Shown here in pieces: positions 26,495 to 36,816 of a DNA stretch of 60,736 nt. The notes beneath the pieces are model-generated. The model saw nothing but the letters and a program-made list of their open reading frames with translations. It ran no database searches and was not told the origin of the DNA. Every line of letters begins with the position of its first letter. Positions within the stretch are counted from its first letter, which is position 1. A program made the position numbers and the translations under genes. Origin of the DNA: Caulobacter zeae (GTDB lineage Bacteria; Pseudomonadota; Alphaproteobacteria; Caulobacterales; Caulobacteraceae); the NCBI RefSeq assembly GCF_002858925.1, contig NZ_PJRS01000036.1:1-60736 (forward strand). Reading direction: 5' to 3'.

Positions 26495-29400
26495 ATGACC
26501 CAAGACACGCTGTCCGCGACCGGCTGGGAATTCTGGATCGATCGCGGCGGCACCTTCACCGACGTCGTCGCGCGCCGGCCGGATGGTCGCCTCGTCACCC
26601 ACAAGCTGCTGTCGGAAAATCCCGAGCAGTACGAAGACGCCGCCGTCGCGGGGGTCCGCGCCCTGCTCGAACAGGGTGGCGGCGGGACGGTCGACGCTGT
26701 GAAGATGGGCACCACGGTGGCCACCAACGCGCTGCTGGAACGCAAGGGCGAGCCGACGGTCCTGGCGATCACCCAGGGCCATGCCGACGCCCTGCGCATC
26801 GGCCAGCAGGCCCGGCCCAAGCTGTTCGACCGCAACATCGTAAAGCCCGAAGCGCTCTACACCCGCGTCATCGAGATCGACGAGCGCGTCGGCGTCGACG
26901 GCGAGGTGGTGCGGCCGCTGGACGAAGCCGCCGCCCGAGAAGGCCTCAAGGCCGCGTATGACGCGGGCTTCCGGGCGGTGGCGATCGTGCTGCTGCACGG
27001 CTTTCGCTTCACCGACCACGAGGCGCGGGTCGCCGCCATCGCCCGTGAGGTCGGCTTCACCCAGGTTTCGGCCAGCCACGAGGTCAGCCCGCTGATGAAG
27101 CTGGTCGGGCGGGGCGATACGGCGGTGGTCGACGCCTATCTGTCGCCGATCCTGCGCCGTTACGTCGACCAGGTGGCCTCGCGGCTGGGGCAGGAAACGC
27201 GCCTGTTCTTCATGCAGTCGAACGGCGGCCTGACCGACGCACGGGCCTTCCGCGGCAAGGACGCCATCCTGTCCGGCCCCGCCGGCGGCGTGGTCGGCAT
27301 GGCCAGGACGGCGGCCGAAGCTGGCTTCACCCGCGTCATCGGCTTCGACATGGGCGGCACCTCGACCGATGTCTGCCACTATGCCGGCGAGTACGAGCGG
27401 GCCTACGAGACGGTGGTGGCGGGCGTGCGGATGCGCGCGCCGATGATGAACATCCACACCGTGGCGGCCGGCGGCGGCTCGATCTGTTCGTTCGACGGCG
27501 CGCGGCTGCGGGTGGGCCCGGCCTCGGCCGGGGCCAATCCGGGTCCGGCCTGCTATCGGCGCGGCGGGCCGCTGACGGTGACCGACTGCAACGTCATGCT
27601 GGGCAAGCTGCAACCCGAGTTCTTCCCGCACGTCTTCGGGCCCGACGCCGACCAGCCTCTGGACCGCGACGTGGTGGTCGAGCGCTTCGCGGCCTTGGCT
27701 AGCGAGATCGCGGCGGCCACCGGTCGCGTCATGAGCCCGGCGCAGATCGCCGAGGGCTTCCTGACCATCGCCGTCGAGAACATGGCCAAGGCCGTCCGGC
27801 AGATCTCGATCCAGCGGGGCTACGACGTCACCCGCTACGTGCTGGCCTGCTTCGGTGGGGCGGGCGGGCAGCATGCCTGCCTGGTGGCCGACGCCCTGGG
27901 CATGAAGACCGTGATGATTCACCCATTCGCCGGGGTGCTCAGCGCCTATGGCATGGGCCTGGCCGACCTGCGCCTGCTACGCGAGACCACGGTCGAGCAG
28001 CGCCTCGACGAAGCCGCCGCGACCCTGCCGGCACGGGCCGCCGCCCTGGCCGCCGAAGCCGAGGCGGCCCTCCGCGCCCAGGACGCGCCGCTGGTGACGG
28101 TCGAGACCGAGGCCGCCCTGCTGGTGAAGTATGCCGGGACCGACACCCCGCTGCGGGTTCCGTTGACCGATGCGGAAGGCGTCAAGGCGGCCTTCGAGGC
28201 GCTGCATCAGCGCCGCTTCGGCTTCGTCTCGCCGGCGACGGCTCTGGTGGTCGAGACCCTCAGCGTCGAGGCGATCGGTCATGCCGACGCCGGTTCGGCG
28301 CTGGAACCTAAATCCAGTGCGTCTACGCGAGCGCCAAAGCGTCTTGCCGAGGTCGATGTCAGATTGGCCGGATCGTCATATGCGACGCCTGTCTTCGATC
28401 GGGACGAGATGCCGATTGGCGCCGAGGTCGCCGGTCCGGCCGTCATCCGCGAGAGCACCGGCACCACCGTGGTCGAGCCCGGCTGGCGGGCCAAGGTCGA
28501 TGCGCACCTGAACCTGATCCTCGACCGCGTCGAGGCCCTGGCCCCGCGCCGCGCGGCCGGTACGGAAGCCGATCCGGTCATGCTGGAGGTGTTCAACAAC
28601 CTCTTCATGGCCGTGGCCGAGGAGATGGGTTTCGCCCTCCAGAACACCGCCTATTCGGTGAACATCAAGGAGCGGCTCGACTTCTCCTGCGCCCTGTTCG
28701 ACCGCGACGGGAACCTGATCGCCAACGCCCCGCACATGCCCGTGCACCTGGGCTCGATGGGCGACAGCGTGCGGGCGATCCGCGATGGGCGTACCGGCGA
28801 CGGCCGGGGCATGAAGCCGGGCGACGTCTACATGCTCAACGCCCCGTATGCCGGCGGCACCCACCTGCCGGACGTGACGGTGGTCATGCCGGTGTTCGAT
28901 GCGAACCAGGCCTTGCTGTTCTACGTCGCCGCGCGTGGGCACCAGGGCGACATCGGCGGGATCACGCCGGGCTCGATGCCGCCGGGCAGCAAGACCGTCG
29001 AGGAGGAGGGGGTCCTCATCGAGAACTTCCTGCTGGTCGAAGGCGGGCGGTTCCTGGAAGCCGAAACGCGGGCGCTGCTGGCCTCCGGCAAGTGGCCGGC
29101 GCGCAATCCCGACCAGAACATCGGCGACCTCAAGGCCCAGGTCGCCGCCTGCGCCCGCGGCGCCGAGAGCCTGACCGGCCTCGTCGCCGAGTTCGGCCAG
29201 GACGTGGTCGAGGCCTACATGGCCCACGTGCAGGACAACGCCGAGGAGGCCGTGCGCCGGGTGCTGGCCAGGCTGTCGGACGGCGCGTTCGCCTATGAAC
29301 TCGACGACGGCAGCGTGGTGAAGGTGGCGATCACGGTCGACCAGGCCGCTCGCACCGCTCGCGTGGACTTCACCGGCACCAGCGACCAGGTGCCGACCAA

Positions 29401-30103
29401 CTTCAACGCCCCGGCCTCGATCTGCCGGGCGGCGGCGCTGTACGTCTTCCGCACCTTGGTGGACGACGAGATCCCGATGAACGACGGCTGCCTGCGGCCG
29501 GTCGAGCTGGTCATCCCCGAAGGTTCGATGCTGAAGCCGCGCTATCCGGCGGCGGTTGTGGCCGGCAATGTCGAGACCAGCCAGGTGGTGGTCGACGCCC
29601 TCTATGGCGCGCTCGGCGTGATGGCCGCGGCGCAGGGCACGATGAACAACTTCACCTTCGGCGACGAGCGGCGGCAGTATTACGAGACCATCTGCGGCGG
29701 GGCCGGGGCGGGGGCGGATTTCGACGGCGCCGACGCCGTCCAGACGCACATGACCAACAGCCGCCTGACCGATCCGGAAGTGCTGGAAAGCCGCTATCCG
29801 GTGCGGGTCGAGGCCTTCTCGATCCGGCGCGGCTCGGGCGGCGCCGGCGAGCATCGGGGTGGCGATGGGGTGGTGCGCACCATCGGCTTCCGCGAGCCGA
29901 TGACCGTGACCTTGCTGTCCAACCGCCGCCGCGTGCCGCCGTTCGGCCTGCACGGCGGGGCCAGCGGGGCTCTGGGCCTGGCGCGGATCGAGCGGGCCGA
30001 CGGCGGCGTGCAGACCCTGGCGGCGACCGACGAGGCGCAGGTGTCGGCCGGCGATCGCGTGGTCATCGAGACGCCGGGCGGCGGGGGGTGGGGGAAGGTC
30101 TGA
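26495..30103 (+). CDS. Hydantoinase A/B fusion (5-oxoprolinase-type)
   Basis: A 1202-residue ATP-dependent amidohydrolase. The N-terminal hydantoinase A half opens with [20 protein letters not shown] and has [30 protein letters not shown] and [22 protein letters not shown]-terminal hydantoinase B half starts near residue 690 ([18 protein letters not shown]) and includes [20 protein letters not shown] and [15 protein letters not shown]. Carrying both halves on one chain is the arrangement of eukaryotic-type and many bacterial 5-oxoprolinases (5-oxoproline + ATP to glutamate). It could alternatively act on hydantoins. ATG 26495 was chosen over the frame to 26387, which overlaps the transporter gene. 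Confidence 0.93.
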   Translation: MTQDTLSATGWEFWIDRGGTFTDVVARRPDGRLVTHKLLSENPEQYEDAAVAGVRALLEQGGGGTVDAVKMGTTVATNALLERKGEPTVLAITQGHADALRIGQQARPKLFDRNIVKPEALYTRVIEIDERVGVDGEVVRPLDEAAAREGLKAAYDAGFRAVAIVLLHGFRFTDHEARVAAIAREVGFTQVSASHEVSPLMKLVGRGDTAVVDAYLSPILRRYVDQVASRLGQETRLFFMQSNGGLTDARAFRGKDAILSGPAGGVVGMARTAAEAGFTRVIGFDMGGTSTDVCHYAGEYERAYETVVAGVRMRAPMMNIHTVAAGGGSICSFDGARLRVGPASAGANPGPACYRRGGPLTVTDCNVMLGKLQPEFFPHVFGPDADQPLDRDVVVERFAALASEIAAATGRVMSPAQIAEGFLTIAVENMAKAVRQISIQRGYDVTRYVLACFGGAGGQHACLVADALGMKTVMIHPFAGVLSAYGMGLADLRLLRETTVEQRLDEAAATLPARAAALAAEAEAALRAQDAPLVTVETEAALLVKYAGTDTPLRVPLTDAEGVKAAFEALHQRRFGFVSPATALVVETLSVEAIGHADAGSALEPKSSASTRAPKRLAEVDVRLAGSSYATPVFDRDEMPIGAEVAGPAVIRESTGTTVVEPGWRAKVDAHLNLILDRVEALAPRRAAGTEADPVMLEVFNNLFMAVAEEMGFALQNTAYSVNIKERLDFSCALFDRDGNLIANAPHMPVHLGSMGDSVRAIRDGRTGDGRGMKPGDVYMLNAPYAGGTHLPDVTVVMPVFDANQALLFYVAARGHQGDIGGITPGSMPPGSKTVEEEGVLIENFLLVEGGRFLEAETRALLASGKWPARNPDQNIGDLKAQVAACARGAESLTGLVAEFGQDVVEAYMAHVQDNAEEAVRRVLARLSDGAFAYELDDGSVVKVAITVDQAARTARVDFTGTSDQVPTNFNAPASICRAAALYVFRTLVDDEIPMNDGCLRPVELVIPEGSMLKPRYPAAVVAGNVETSQVVVDALYGALGVMAAAQGTMNNFTFGDERRQYYETICGGAGAGADFDGADAVQTHMTNSRLTDPEVLESRYPVRVEAFSIRRGSGGAGEHRGGDGVVRTIGFREPMTVTLLSNRRRVPPFGLHGGASGALGLARIERADGGVQTLAATDEAQVSAGDRVVIETPGGGGWGKV

Positions 30104-30109
30104 GCGGCG

Positions 30110-30222
30110 AAACCTCTTCCTTCGACAAGCTCAGGATGAGGTTTCTAGTGACGGCCTCGCCTTTTACGGCTCACACCGCTTGCCTTGATCCTCATCCTGA
30201 GCTTGTCGAAGGACGAGGATCA
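30110..30222. repeat. Palindromic repeat, family D (two units, inverted)
   Basis: The units TTCGACAAGCTCAGGATG (30121-30138) and CATCCTGAGCTTGTCGAA (30193-30210) are exact reverse complements, with a 54-base spacer between. They lie between the oxoprolinase stop and the cyclophilin start and could form a long stem that ends or attenuates transcription. Confidence 0.85.
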
Positions 30223-30247
30223 CGCACCACAGACCAGGACGCCCACC

Positions 30248-30853
30248 ATGACCGATATCGCCCGCCGCACCCTGATCGGCGCCGCCGGTCTCGTCGTCGC
30301 GACGCCCGGCCTGGCCCTGGCCGCCGGCAAGCCGCGCGTGGCGATCCAGACCAGCGCCGGCCTGATCGTTGTCGAGCTGGAAGACAAGAAGGCCCCGATC
30401 ACCTCGGCCAACTTCCTGCGCTATGTCGACGGCAAGAAGTACGACGGCGGGACCTTCTATCGCGCCTCGCGCACCAAGGGCGTCAAGGGCGCGGGTTCGA
30501 TCCAGGGCGCTCCGCCGCCACGCGCGCGCCGCTTCGCGCCCATTGCTCACGAAAGCACGACCAAGACGGGCATCCGCCACAAGCCGGGCGTGATCTCCAT
30601 GGCCCGCAACGCGCCCGGCACGGCCACCTGCGACTTCTTCATCTGCGCCAGCGCCATGCCCTATCTCGACGCCCATCCGGGCGGGAAAGGCGACAACCAG
30701 GGCTTCGCCGCCTTCGGAACCGTCGTCGAGGGGCTGCCGATCGTGAAGAAGATCCTGGCCATGCCCACCGGCGGCCCCGCCTATACCGAGGCGATGAAGG
30801 ACGAGATGCTGAAGGCGCCGGTCCAGATCCTGAGCATGAAGCGGGTGGGCTAA
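30248..30853 (+). CDS. Periplasmic cyclophilin-type peptidyl-prolyl cis-trans isomerase
   Basis: A 201-residue protein. The N-terminus ARRTLIGAAGLVVATPGLAL is a signal peptide with a twin arginine and an ALAAG cleavage region, so it may use Tat or Sec. The cyclophilin core has ITSANFLRYVDGKKYDGGTF, GVISMARNAPGTATCDFFI and GFAAFGTVVEGLPIVKKILA. The core Phe and Arg of the active site are present. It should speed proline isomerisation in the periplasm. ATG 30248 is the family start; the frame from 30185 lies in a repeat. Confidence 0.92.
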   Translation: MTDIARRTLIGAAGLVVATPGLALAAGKPRVAIQTSAGLIVVELEDKKAPITSANFLRYVDGKKYDGGTFYRASRTKGVKGAGSIQGAPPPRARRFAPIAHESTTKTGIRHKPGVISMARNAPGTATCDFFICASAMPYLDAHPGGKGDNQGFAAFGTVVEGLPIVKKILAMPTGGPAYTEAMKDEMLKAPVQILSMKRVG

Positions 30854-30916
30854 GGCGAGCATCTGATCGCCTGTCGGTCACGTAGCTACCTCCGGGGACC
30901 TTTCCTGGAGGCGCCG

Positions 30917-31501
30917 TTGCGGACGCTATCGATCCTGACACTGGTCTTCTTCGGCGCGTCGCCGGTCGCGGCCTTCGACCTGTCGCCGCAGGCCCAGGCG
31001 ACGCTGTCCCGCGGCGAGGCCCATGCCGAGGTCGCGCCTGATCCGGCCGGTGCGACCGGCGGTCGGGTCCGCGGCGTCGTCGACATTCCCGCGTCGCCGG
31101 ACAGGGTATGGGCGGTGCTGACCGATTGCGCGAGCGCGGCGCGGATGATCACCAATCTCGAACGCTGCGCGGTGTTGTCGGGTGACCAGAAGCAGGGCTG
31201 GGACGTGCGCGAGCACGTCACGCGCAAGAGCCTGTTCTTTCCGCGCATGCGCATCGTCTTTCGGTCGGACTACGACGCGCGGCGGCGCATCCGGTTTCGC
31301 CTGGTCGAGGGCGATCTGAAGGCCGAGGAGGGGGAGTGGCGCCTCCTGCCCCTGAACGGCGGCGCCAGCACGCGGGTGTTCTACGAAAACCGCCTGGCCG
31401 TCGACTGGGCGATCCCCAAGGCCATGCTTCGCGCAGGACTGCGCAAGGATACGCCCAAGGCCCTGGCCAGGCTGCGCGAAGCCTGTCTGGCGGTGGCCTA
31501 G
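30917..31501 (+). CDS. SRPBCC/START-like exported protein
   Basis: A 194-residue protein with a short signal peptide ([19 protein letters not shown]). The rest has the helix-grip pattern of the SRPBCC/polyketide-cyclase superfamily: [23 protein letters not shown]-like hydrophobic strands, [20 protein letters not shown] and a long C-terminal helix ([20 protein letters not shown]). The ligand is unknown. The start is TTG 30917, preceded by TGGAGGCG; no ATG or GTG is nearby. The gene converges with the potassium channel gene, with stops overlapping by four bases. Confidence 0.75.
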   Translation: MRTLSILTLVFFGASPVAAFDLSPQAQATLSRGEAHAEVAPDPAGATGGRVRGVVDIPASPDRVWAVLTDCASAARMITNLERCAVLSGDQKQGWDVREHVTRKSLFFPRMRIVFRSDYDARRRIRFRLVEGDLKAEEGEWRLLPLNGGASTRVFYENRLAVDWAIPKAMLRAGLRKDTPKALARLREACLAVA

Positions 31502-31851
31502 TCTCGTTCGGCGAGCTTGGCTTCCAGCCGCGCCAGCGTCGCCTTGATCTCTTCCTGCTCGGCGTGGCTGAACTCGTTGGCGTCCTTGATGCAGCGCGAG
31601 CAGATGGTGCCGATCAGCAGCGGCAGGATCAGCAGCAGGGTGACGTGCATCAGGATGACGGCGACCACCCGCCCGCCGGGCGTCGCCGGGTAGAAGTCGC
31701 CGTAGCCGACGGTGGTGGCTGTGACGCAGGCCCACCAGATGGCGTCCAGATAGGGCTTGCCCTCGAAGAACGCATAGGCGCCGGCGGCGGCCAGCAGGAT
31801 GACGACATAGACGACGAGCAGTTCGCGGACCGTGTCGAGGTACTTCATCAT
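31498..31851 (-). CDS. Two-TM potassium channel (Ion_trans_2)
   Basis: A 117-residue protein with two membrane helices and a pore loop. The selectivity filter is [10 protein letters not shown] between them ([20 protein letters not shown]), which is the canonical K+ filter. The C-terminus is a charged coiled-coil-like helix ([20 protein letters not shown]). There is no RCK domain, so it is a minimal channel. ATG 31851 or 31848 are both possible starts; the frame to 31902 adds an unlikely leader. It is in a three-gene minus-strand group with an exported protein and a 2OG oxygenase. Confidence 0.9.
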   Translation of the reverse strand: MMKYLDTVRELLVVYVVILLAAAGAYAFFEGKPYLDAIWWACVTATTVGYGDFYPATPGGRVVAVILMHVTLLLILPLLIGTICSRCIKDANEFSHAEQEEIKATLARLEAKLAERD

Positions 31852-31876
31852 CGTGGAAGGTCCTGGCTGGAGCGGT

Positions 31877-32434
31877 TCAGGGGCCGACCACCCGCCGCGC
31901 ACGGATGGCGGTCTGGCCGTCGATGTTCATCAGGTAGCTGCCGGCGGCGGCCTTGCGGATCTCGACCTTCGAGCCGGCCTTGGGCGGCGAGGACAGGTCG
32001 CGGTCGTCGGCCTGGCGCCAGGTGGCGCCGTCGGCCAGGGTCAGGATCCAGCGGCCGTCGGCGCCGCGCACGGCCTTGGTCACTTGCCCGGCGATGCGGT
32101 CGACCTCCTCGGGCTTGTCGCCGCGGTCGAAGACCGACAGGGCCGATAGATCGAGGCCGAAGGCCTGGCGGCGGGCGGCCTGGGCCTGCTGACGATCGAC
32201 GATGATCACGTCGCCCTTCTTCTCGGCGGCGGTGATCGTGTCGACGGCCGTGTCGTAGCAGGCCAGGCGCTTGTCGCTTTCGGCGATCTTCCGGCAGTCG
32301 AGCAAGGCCTTCAGGGCGGGGGCGACGTCGCGGACGACCGGCGCGGCCGCCTGGGCGGCGCCCACGGCCAGCGCGGCGGCGAGGCTCGTGGCCGCGAGGG
32401 CGCGGCGCGAGGGAAGGCGGATGGGCGGCATCAT
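31877..32434 (-). CDS. Exported hypothetical protein
   Basis: A 185-residue protein with an N-terminal signal peptide ([20 protein letters not shown]... AQAAA). The mature part begins [20 protein letters not shown] and has CRKI...RLACYD, a pair of cysteines that could form a disulphide. A C-terminal beta-rich domain contains [20 protein letters not shown]. Similar proteins with the DCR...R..CYD pattern occur in Caulobacterales and Sphingomonads, of unknown function. The start ATGATG overlaps the stop of the upstream 2OG oxygenase gene (ATGA), so they are co-translated. Confidence 0.75.
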   Translation of the reverse strand: MMPPIRLPSRRALAATSLAAALAVGAAQAAAPVVRDVAPALKALLDCRKIAESDKRLACYDTAVDTITAAEKKGDVIIVDRQQAQAARRQAFGLDLSALSVFDRGDKPEEVDRIAGQVTKAVRGADGRWILTLADGATWRQADDRDLSSPPKAGSKVEIRKAAAGSYLMNIDGQTAIRARRVVGP

Positions 32435-33168
32435 GGCGCTCCGGGTTCGTCGATCAGCCAGCCGGTGACCGACAGGCGCTTGGCGGCGGCGTAGGCGGCG
32501 ACCGGCGCCACCGAGTGGGGGCGCGGCACGCGGAACAGGGTCAGCACGTTGAAGCCGGGCAGGAGGCCGCGCTCGATCTGGCCCTCGGCGTCATGGAACA
32601 GCAGCTGGCCGCCCCAGTCGGGACGCCAGCCCTGGGTGAAGCCCAGCGTGAAGGCCGCCAGGCGCGTGTCGCGGCCGTGCTTGTCGTCGTGCAGCGTCAG
32701 GAAGTCGCCGGGCCGGTAGTTCGAGGCCTGGGCGCGAACGCCGGCGACGTGCGGGACGCCGATCACCTGGGCGCCGAAGTCGAGGAAGGCCCGGCTCTGC
32801 ACCAGTTCGGTGAGGGCGTGGACGGGCGGGGAGGGGTCTCGCGCGTACTCGTCCTGCATCGGGTAGGACAGGTGGATGAACGAGAACCCCCGCGAGGCGC
32901 GTTTCAGCGCGCTCTGCAGGAACTGGCGCACGGCCGCGTCGCCGAACTTGCGGATGGCCTCGTTGGTGATGACCAGGGTCTCGTTCTTTTCGTCGGGCGC
33001 GACGATGGCCCAGGACGAGATCCCCTCCAGCAGATCGCCGGCGGCGGTCGCGTCGATGGGCTCGAGAAAGACCGGAATCTGGACCACGCCCTCGCAGGCG
33101 AAGGTGTCGGCGAAGGTCGCGGGATCGAGATCAGCGCGGATGCGCAAGGTCGGTCTTGCGGCCGTCAT
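32431..33168 (-). CDS. 2OG-Fe(II) oxygenase, prolyl-hydroxylase-like (paralogue of 9076-9828)
   Basis: A 245-residue paralogue of the oxygenase at 9076-9828, with the same catalytic core: RPGDFLTLHDDKHGRDTRLA carries H-x-D, PDWGGQLLFHDAEGQIERGL follows, and RVPRPHSVAPVAAYAAAKRL provides the distal His and the Arg. The N-terminal segment differs. The two proteins share about the last 100 residues well and the first 100 poorly. Substrate unknown; a protein prolyl residue is a possibility from family knowledge. ATG 33168 lies beside a 600-bp AT-richer intergenic region. Confidence 0.88.
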   Translation of the reverse strand: MTAARPTLRIRADLDPATFADTFACEGVVQIPVFLEPIDATAAGDLLEGISSWAIVAPDEKNETLVITNEAIRKFGDAAVRQFLQSALKRASRGFSFIHLSYPMQDEYARDPSPPVHALTELVQSRAFLDFGAQVIGVPHVAGVRAQASNYRPGDFLTLHDDKHGRDTRLAAFTLGFTQGWRPDWGGQLLFHDAEGQIERGLLPGFNVLTLFRVPRPHSVAPVAAYAAAKRLSVTGWLIDEPGAP

Positions 33169-33785
33169 CGGGTGATGTGGTGCACGGCGAATCTCCCCCG
33201 TCGCGGCGGAGGCGGCGACGGGTTCTAGCTAACAGATCGATGTTCGCCGGTTCAATCGCCCCTCGCTGGACACAGGGTGCTGGCGCCGAAAAAGCAGGCG
33301 CCGGCTCGCGACGCATGGCGCGCGAGGCGCCGGATGCTGTCCATTTGTCGCCAAATCGCAATGTTCTGCGATGGGGCAGCTTGAGTTTAAATCTGGCGAA
33401 CCGTAGTTTTCGTATACCGTCGACTACGCAAAGTTTGACCATTCAGCGGCTAGTTAAGCTGCAACAAACGCCCACCGATGCTTGAGACGCCTTCTAGGTG
33501 GGTGTTTTCGATTATCGATAAGAAATGTTTCTCTTACAGCAACAATTCAACGTCCTTTTCGACCATAATGGGCGATAAGGTGGCTATATATGGCGCATTT
33601 GGGGCAGAGTGCGTCCCATTTGTTACAGTGTGAACTAAATGTAACCCGGCCCTCCCGGGCAAGATTGACCCCGGTTCGTCAAACGACGTTCATGCGCGCA
33701 GACCCGCTTCGAGCCCGATGCGGGGGGGCAAAATGCGCCGCGCGGGGGAACACGAGCGGCGCCGCGATAAGTTTTTGGAGGTCTG
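33169..33785. other. Long AT-richer intergenic region upstream of TonB receptor
   Basis: These 617 bases hold no convincing gene. The part 33350-33650 is clearly more AT-rich than the surrounding coding sequence. It includes a terminator-like hairpin (33466-33508), an inverted GTTACA...TGTAAC (33619-33644) and probably the TonB receptor promoter. GGAGGTC at 33778-33784 is the receptor's ribosome site. Confidence 0.6.
33466..33508 (+). terminator. Terminator-like hairpin without an obvious upstream gene
   Basis: AAACGCCCACC (33466-33476) pairs with GGTGGGTGTTT (33497-33507), followed by TTTT. It is 300 bases upstream of the TonB receptor and could end a small RNA transcript or form part of a 5' leader. 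Confidence 0.4.
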
Positions 33786-36725
33786 ATGTTGCACGCCTTG
33801 TCCATGCGTAAGCGTTTGCTTGCGTCCACCCTGCTCTGTGGCGTGATCGCGCCCGCCGTGGTGGCCTCGCCGGCTTTCGCGCAGGAAGAACCTGCCGCGG
33901 TCGAGGAAATCGTCGTCACCGGTTCGCGCATCGCGCGTCCTGACCTGACCTCCAGCAGCCCCGTCGCCGCCGTCGGCGAAAAGGAACTGCAACAGTCGGG
34001 CGTGGTGAACACCGAAAACCTGATCAACACCCTGCCGCAGGCCGTTCCGGGCATCACCTCGACGGTCAACAACGGCAGCAACGGCACCGCGACCGTCAGC
34101 CTGCGCGGCCTTGGCTCCAACCGCACGCTGGTGCTGGTGGACGGCAAGCGCCAGACCCCGACCACCCAAGCCGGCTCGGTTGACATCAACCTGATCCCGC
34201 CGGCCCTGATCAAGCGCATCGAAGTGCTGTCGGGCGGCGGTTCGGCCGTGTACGGCTCGGACGCCATCGCCGGCGTCGTCAACTTCATCCTGAAGGACGA
34301 CTTCGAGGGCATGGAAGTGTCGGCCGGCTATCAGGCCACCGACAAGGGCGAAGCCCCGATCTATTCGGGCTCGATGACCTTCGGCGCCAACTTCGGCGGC
34401 GACAAGAAGGGCAATGTCGTCCTCAGCCTGGGCTACAACAAGCGTGAAGCCCTGACCCAGGGCGAGCGCGGCGGCATGCTCAGCACCGCCTGGGGCGACA
34501 ACGCCGCCCGCACGGGCCTGGTCCCCAGCGGGTCAGGCTCGAACGAGCCGGGCCAGGTCGGCGCCTTCGTCGCGGGTCGCTTCGTGACCCTGCCGGGCGT
34601 GGCCAACAACACCGCCAACACCGCGCTGTTCCTCAGCAACGGCAACGTGCGCCTCTACAACGCGGCGACCGACACCTACAACTTCGCCCCGGTCAACTAC
34701 GTCCAGACCCCGCAAGAGCGCTACTCGGTCACCTCGCTGGCCAGCTATGAGCTCAAGCCGGGCCTGACCGCCTACGCCAAGGGCAACTTCGTCAGCAGCA
34801 AGGTCGTCACCCAGCTGGCGCCGACCCCGATCGGCAACCGCACCTTCCGCTTCACGCTGGACAACAACCCGTTCCTGACGGCCGCCGCCAAGACCGCGCT
34901 GAACAGCCTGGGCTCGAGCACCGCCTACACGATCCCGTCGAGCGCCTCGTGGACCGCCGGCACCTTCACCGACGTCGACAGCGACGGCGACGGCCTCTAC
35001 GACACCGTCACCGGCGTCTTCAACCGCCGCCTGTCGGAAGTCGGCCCGCGCGTCTCGCGCTTCGACTTCAGCGGCTTCCAGGTCCAGCTGGGCCTGAAGG
35101 GCGAGATCGAGGCCATCAACGGCGGCTTCGACACCTACTTCCAGTACGGCAACACCCACGGCAGCAACTCGCTGCTGGGCGACACCAGCCTGGCCCGCAT
35201 CCAGCAGGCCCTGCTGCTGAACGCCACGGGCACCGGCTGCCTTGACCCGTCGGGCGGCTGCGCGCCGATCAACCTGTTCGGCCAAGGCAACATCTCGGCC
35301 GCCGCCGCCAACTTCATCAAGACCCGCATCAACTCGTCGCAAGACTACGAGCAGCTGTATGCCGGCCTGGTGTTCAACGGCGACACCAGCAACATGTTCT
35401 CGCTGCCGGCCGGCCCGATCGGCTTCGCCGTCGGCGCCGAGTATCGCGCCGAAGACTTCGCCTTCAACCCCAGCCAGGACCTGGCCACCGGCAACCTGAC
35501 CGGCTTCAACGCCAGCCCGCCGGTCTCGGGTCGTTTCGACGTCTACGAAGCCTACGCCGAACTGGCCGTGCCGATCCTGAAGGACCTGCCGCTGGTCAAG
35601 TCGCTGGACCTGGAACTGGCCGGCCGTATCTCGGACTACACCACCCAGCCCGACCCGGTTAAGACCTACAAGGTCGCCGGCACCTGGAAGCCCATCGACG
35701 ACGTGATGGTCCGCGTGTCGTACAACAGCGCCATCCGCGCTCCGTCGATCGGCGAACTGTACGCTCCGCAGAGCAACGGCTTCCCGACCTCGACCGACCC
35801 CTGCTCGGCGCGCGCCAACCCGAACGCCCAGGTCCGCCAGGCCTGTATCAATTCGGGCGTCGCGGCGGCTCAGGTCGGCGTGCTCAACGCCAACCAGCAG
35901 ACCCAGACCCTGTCGGGCGGCAACCCGAACCTGAAGCCGGAAAAGGGCGAAACGACCACGGTCGGCATCGTCTACACCCCGCACTTCGTGTCGGGCCTGT
36001 CGCTGACCCTCGACTACTTCAAGATCGAGCTGAAGGACGCCATCGACACCTTCGGCGGCGGTACGGCCAACCTGATGGCGGTCTGCTACGGCCCGATCGT
36101 CAACGGCAACCCGAACTCGCCGTACTGCCAGGCCATCAACCGCCTGGGCAACGGCTCGATCGACTACGTCTCGTCGATCAACCAGAACGTCGCGGCGCGT
36201 AACCTCGAAGGCTTCGACTTCGGCGTCACCTACCGCACGCAGCTGGAAGACCTCGGCCTGCCGGATTGGGGTTCGCTGGCGGTTCGCTCGCTGTACACCA
36301 ACACCTGGGAATACACGATCATCCCGGACGAGATCTCGCAGCCGATCAAGTGCGCCGACAAGTTCGGCACGCGCTGCTCGGGCGCCGGCGTCAACCCGAT
36401 CCCGCGCCACAAGATCAGCACCTCGGCCAACTGGCGCTTCAAGCAAGTCGGCGTGAACCTCGTCTGGAACCACCTGGACGACGTGATCGACGATGCTCCG
36501 GCGACCCGTTACACGGTCGAGAAGATCGGCGCGAAGAACTACTTCGACCTGTCGGCCGACTGGGACGTCAACGACAACCTGGCCTTCACCGGCGGCGTCA
36601 AGAACCTGACCCAGGAAGCCTATCCGATCCTGGGCGGCAACGCCTCGCCGTCGAACAGCGGCTATCCGGCCGTCTACGACGTGCTGGGCCGCGTGTTCTT
36701 CCTGAACGCGCGCCTGCGCTACTGA
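33786..36725 (+). CDS. TonB-dependent outer membrane receptor
   Basis: A 979-residue receptor. A signal peptide (RKRLLASTLLCGVIAPAVV, cleavage after AFA) precedes a TonB-box-like EEIVVTGSRIARPDLTSSSP and the plug domain with RTLVLVDGKRQTPTTQAGSV and IEVLSGGGSAVYGSDAIAGV. A long beta-barrel follows and ends in the typical aromatic C-terminus FFLNARLRY. Such large receptors import carbohydrates, siderophores or other ligands in Caulobacter. The substrate is unknown; the convergent pectate lyase suggests pectin-derived oligosaccharides. ATG 33786 follows GGAGGTC. A strong intrinsic terminator follows the gene. Confidence 0.95.
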   Translation: MLHALSMRKRLLASTLLCGVIAPAVVASPAFAQEEPAAVEEIVVTGSRIARPDLTSSSPVAAVGEKELQQSGVVNTENLINTLPQAVPGITSTVNNGSNGTATVSLRGLGSNRTLVLVDGKRQTPTTQAGSVDINLIPPALIKRIEVLSGGGSAVYGSDAIAGVVNFILKDDFEGMEVSAGYQATDKGEAPIYSGSMTFGANFGGDKKGNVVLSLGYNKREALTQGERGGMLSTAWGDNAARTGLVPSGSGSNEPGQVGAFVAGRFVTLPGVANNTANTALFLSNGNVRLYNAATDTYNFAPVNYVQTPQERYSVTSLASYELKPGLTAYAKGNFVSSKVVTQLAPTPIGNRTFRFTLDNNPFLTAAAKTALNSLGSSTAYTIPSSASWTAGTFTDVDSDGDGLYDTVTGVFNRRLSEVGPRVSRFDFSGFQVQLGLKGEIEAINGGFDTYFQYGNTHGSNSLLGDTSLARIQQALLLNATGTGCLDPSGGCAPINLFGQGNISAAAANFIKTRINSSQDYEQLYAGLVFNGDTSNMFSLPAGPIGFAVGAEYRAEDFAFNPSQDLATGNLTGFNASPPVSGRFDVYEAYAELAVPILKDLPLVKSLDLELAGRISDYTTQPDPVKTYKVAGTWKPIDDVMVRVSYNSAIRAPSIGELYAPQSNGFPTSTDPCSARANPNAQVRQACINSGVAAAQVGVLNANQQTQTLSGGNPNLKPEKGETTTVGIVYTPHFVSGLSLTLDYFKIELKDAIDTFGGGTANLMAVCYGPIVNGNPNSPYCQAINRLGNGSIDYVSSINQNVAARNLEGFDFGVTYRTQLEDLGLPDWGSLAVRSLYTNTWEYTIIPDEISQPIKCADKFGTRCSGAGVNPIPRHKISTSANWRFKQVGVNLVWNHLDDVIDDAPATRYTVEKIGAKNYFDLSADWDVNDNLAFTGGVKNLTQEAYPILGGNASPSNSGYPAVYDVLGRVFFLNARLRY

Positions 36726-36772
36726 TCCTGGACGGCGCGCCTCTTCGAGGGGCGCGCCGGACCTGACGTTTC

Positions 36773-36804
36773 GAAAGCCGGCGGCCTCGCGGTCGCCGGC
36801 TTTC
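36773..36804. terminator. Rho-independent terminator between TonB receptor and pectate lyase genes
   Basis: GAAAGCCGGC and GCCGGCTTTC form a GC-rich stem around a GGCCTCGCGGTC loop. A second hairpin (GGCGCGCC/GGCGCGCC, about 36732-36760) lies just before it. They separate two converging genes and could serve both strands. Confidence 0.8.
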
Positions 36805-36816
36805 TGCGTTTCGGGC

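Noticed and set aside
26387..30103. The possibility that the hydantoinase gene is two genes merged by a sequencing error
   Set aside because: The two halves are joined in one frame with a plausible linker, and fused 5-oxoprolinases of about 1200 residues are well known.
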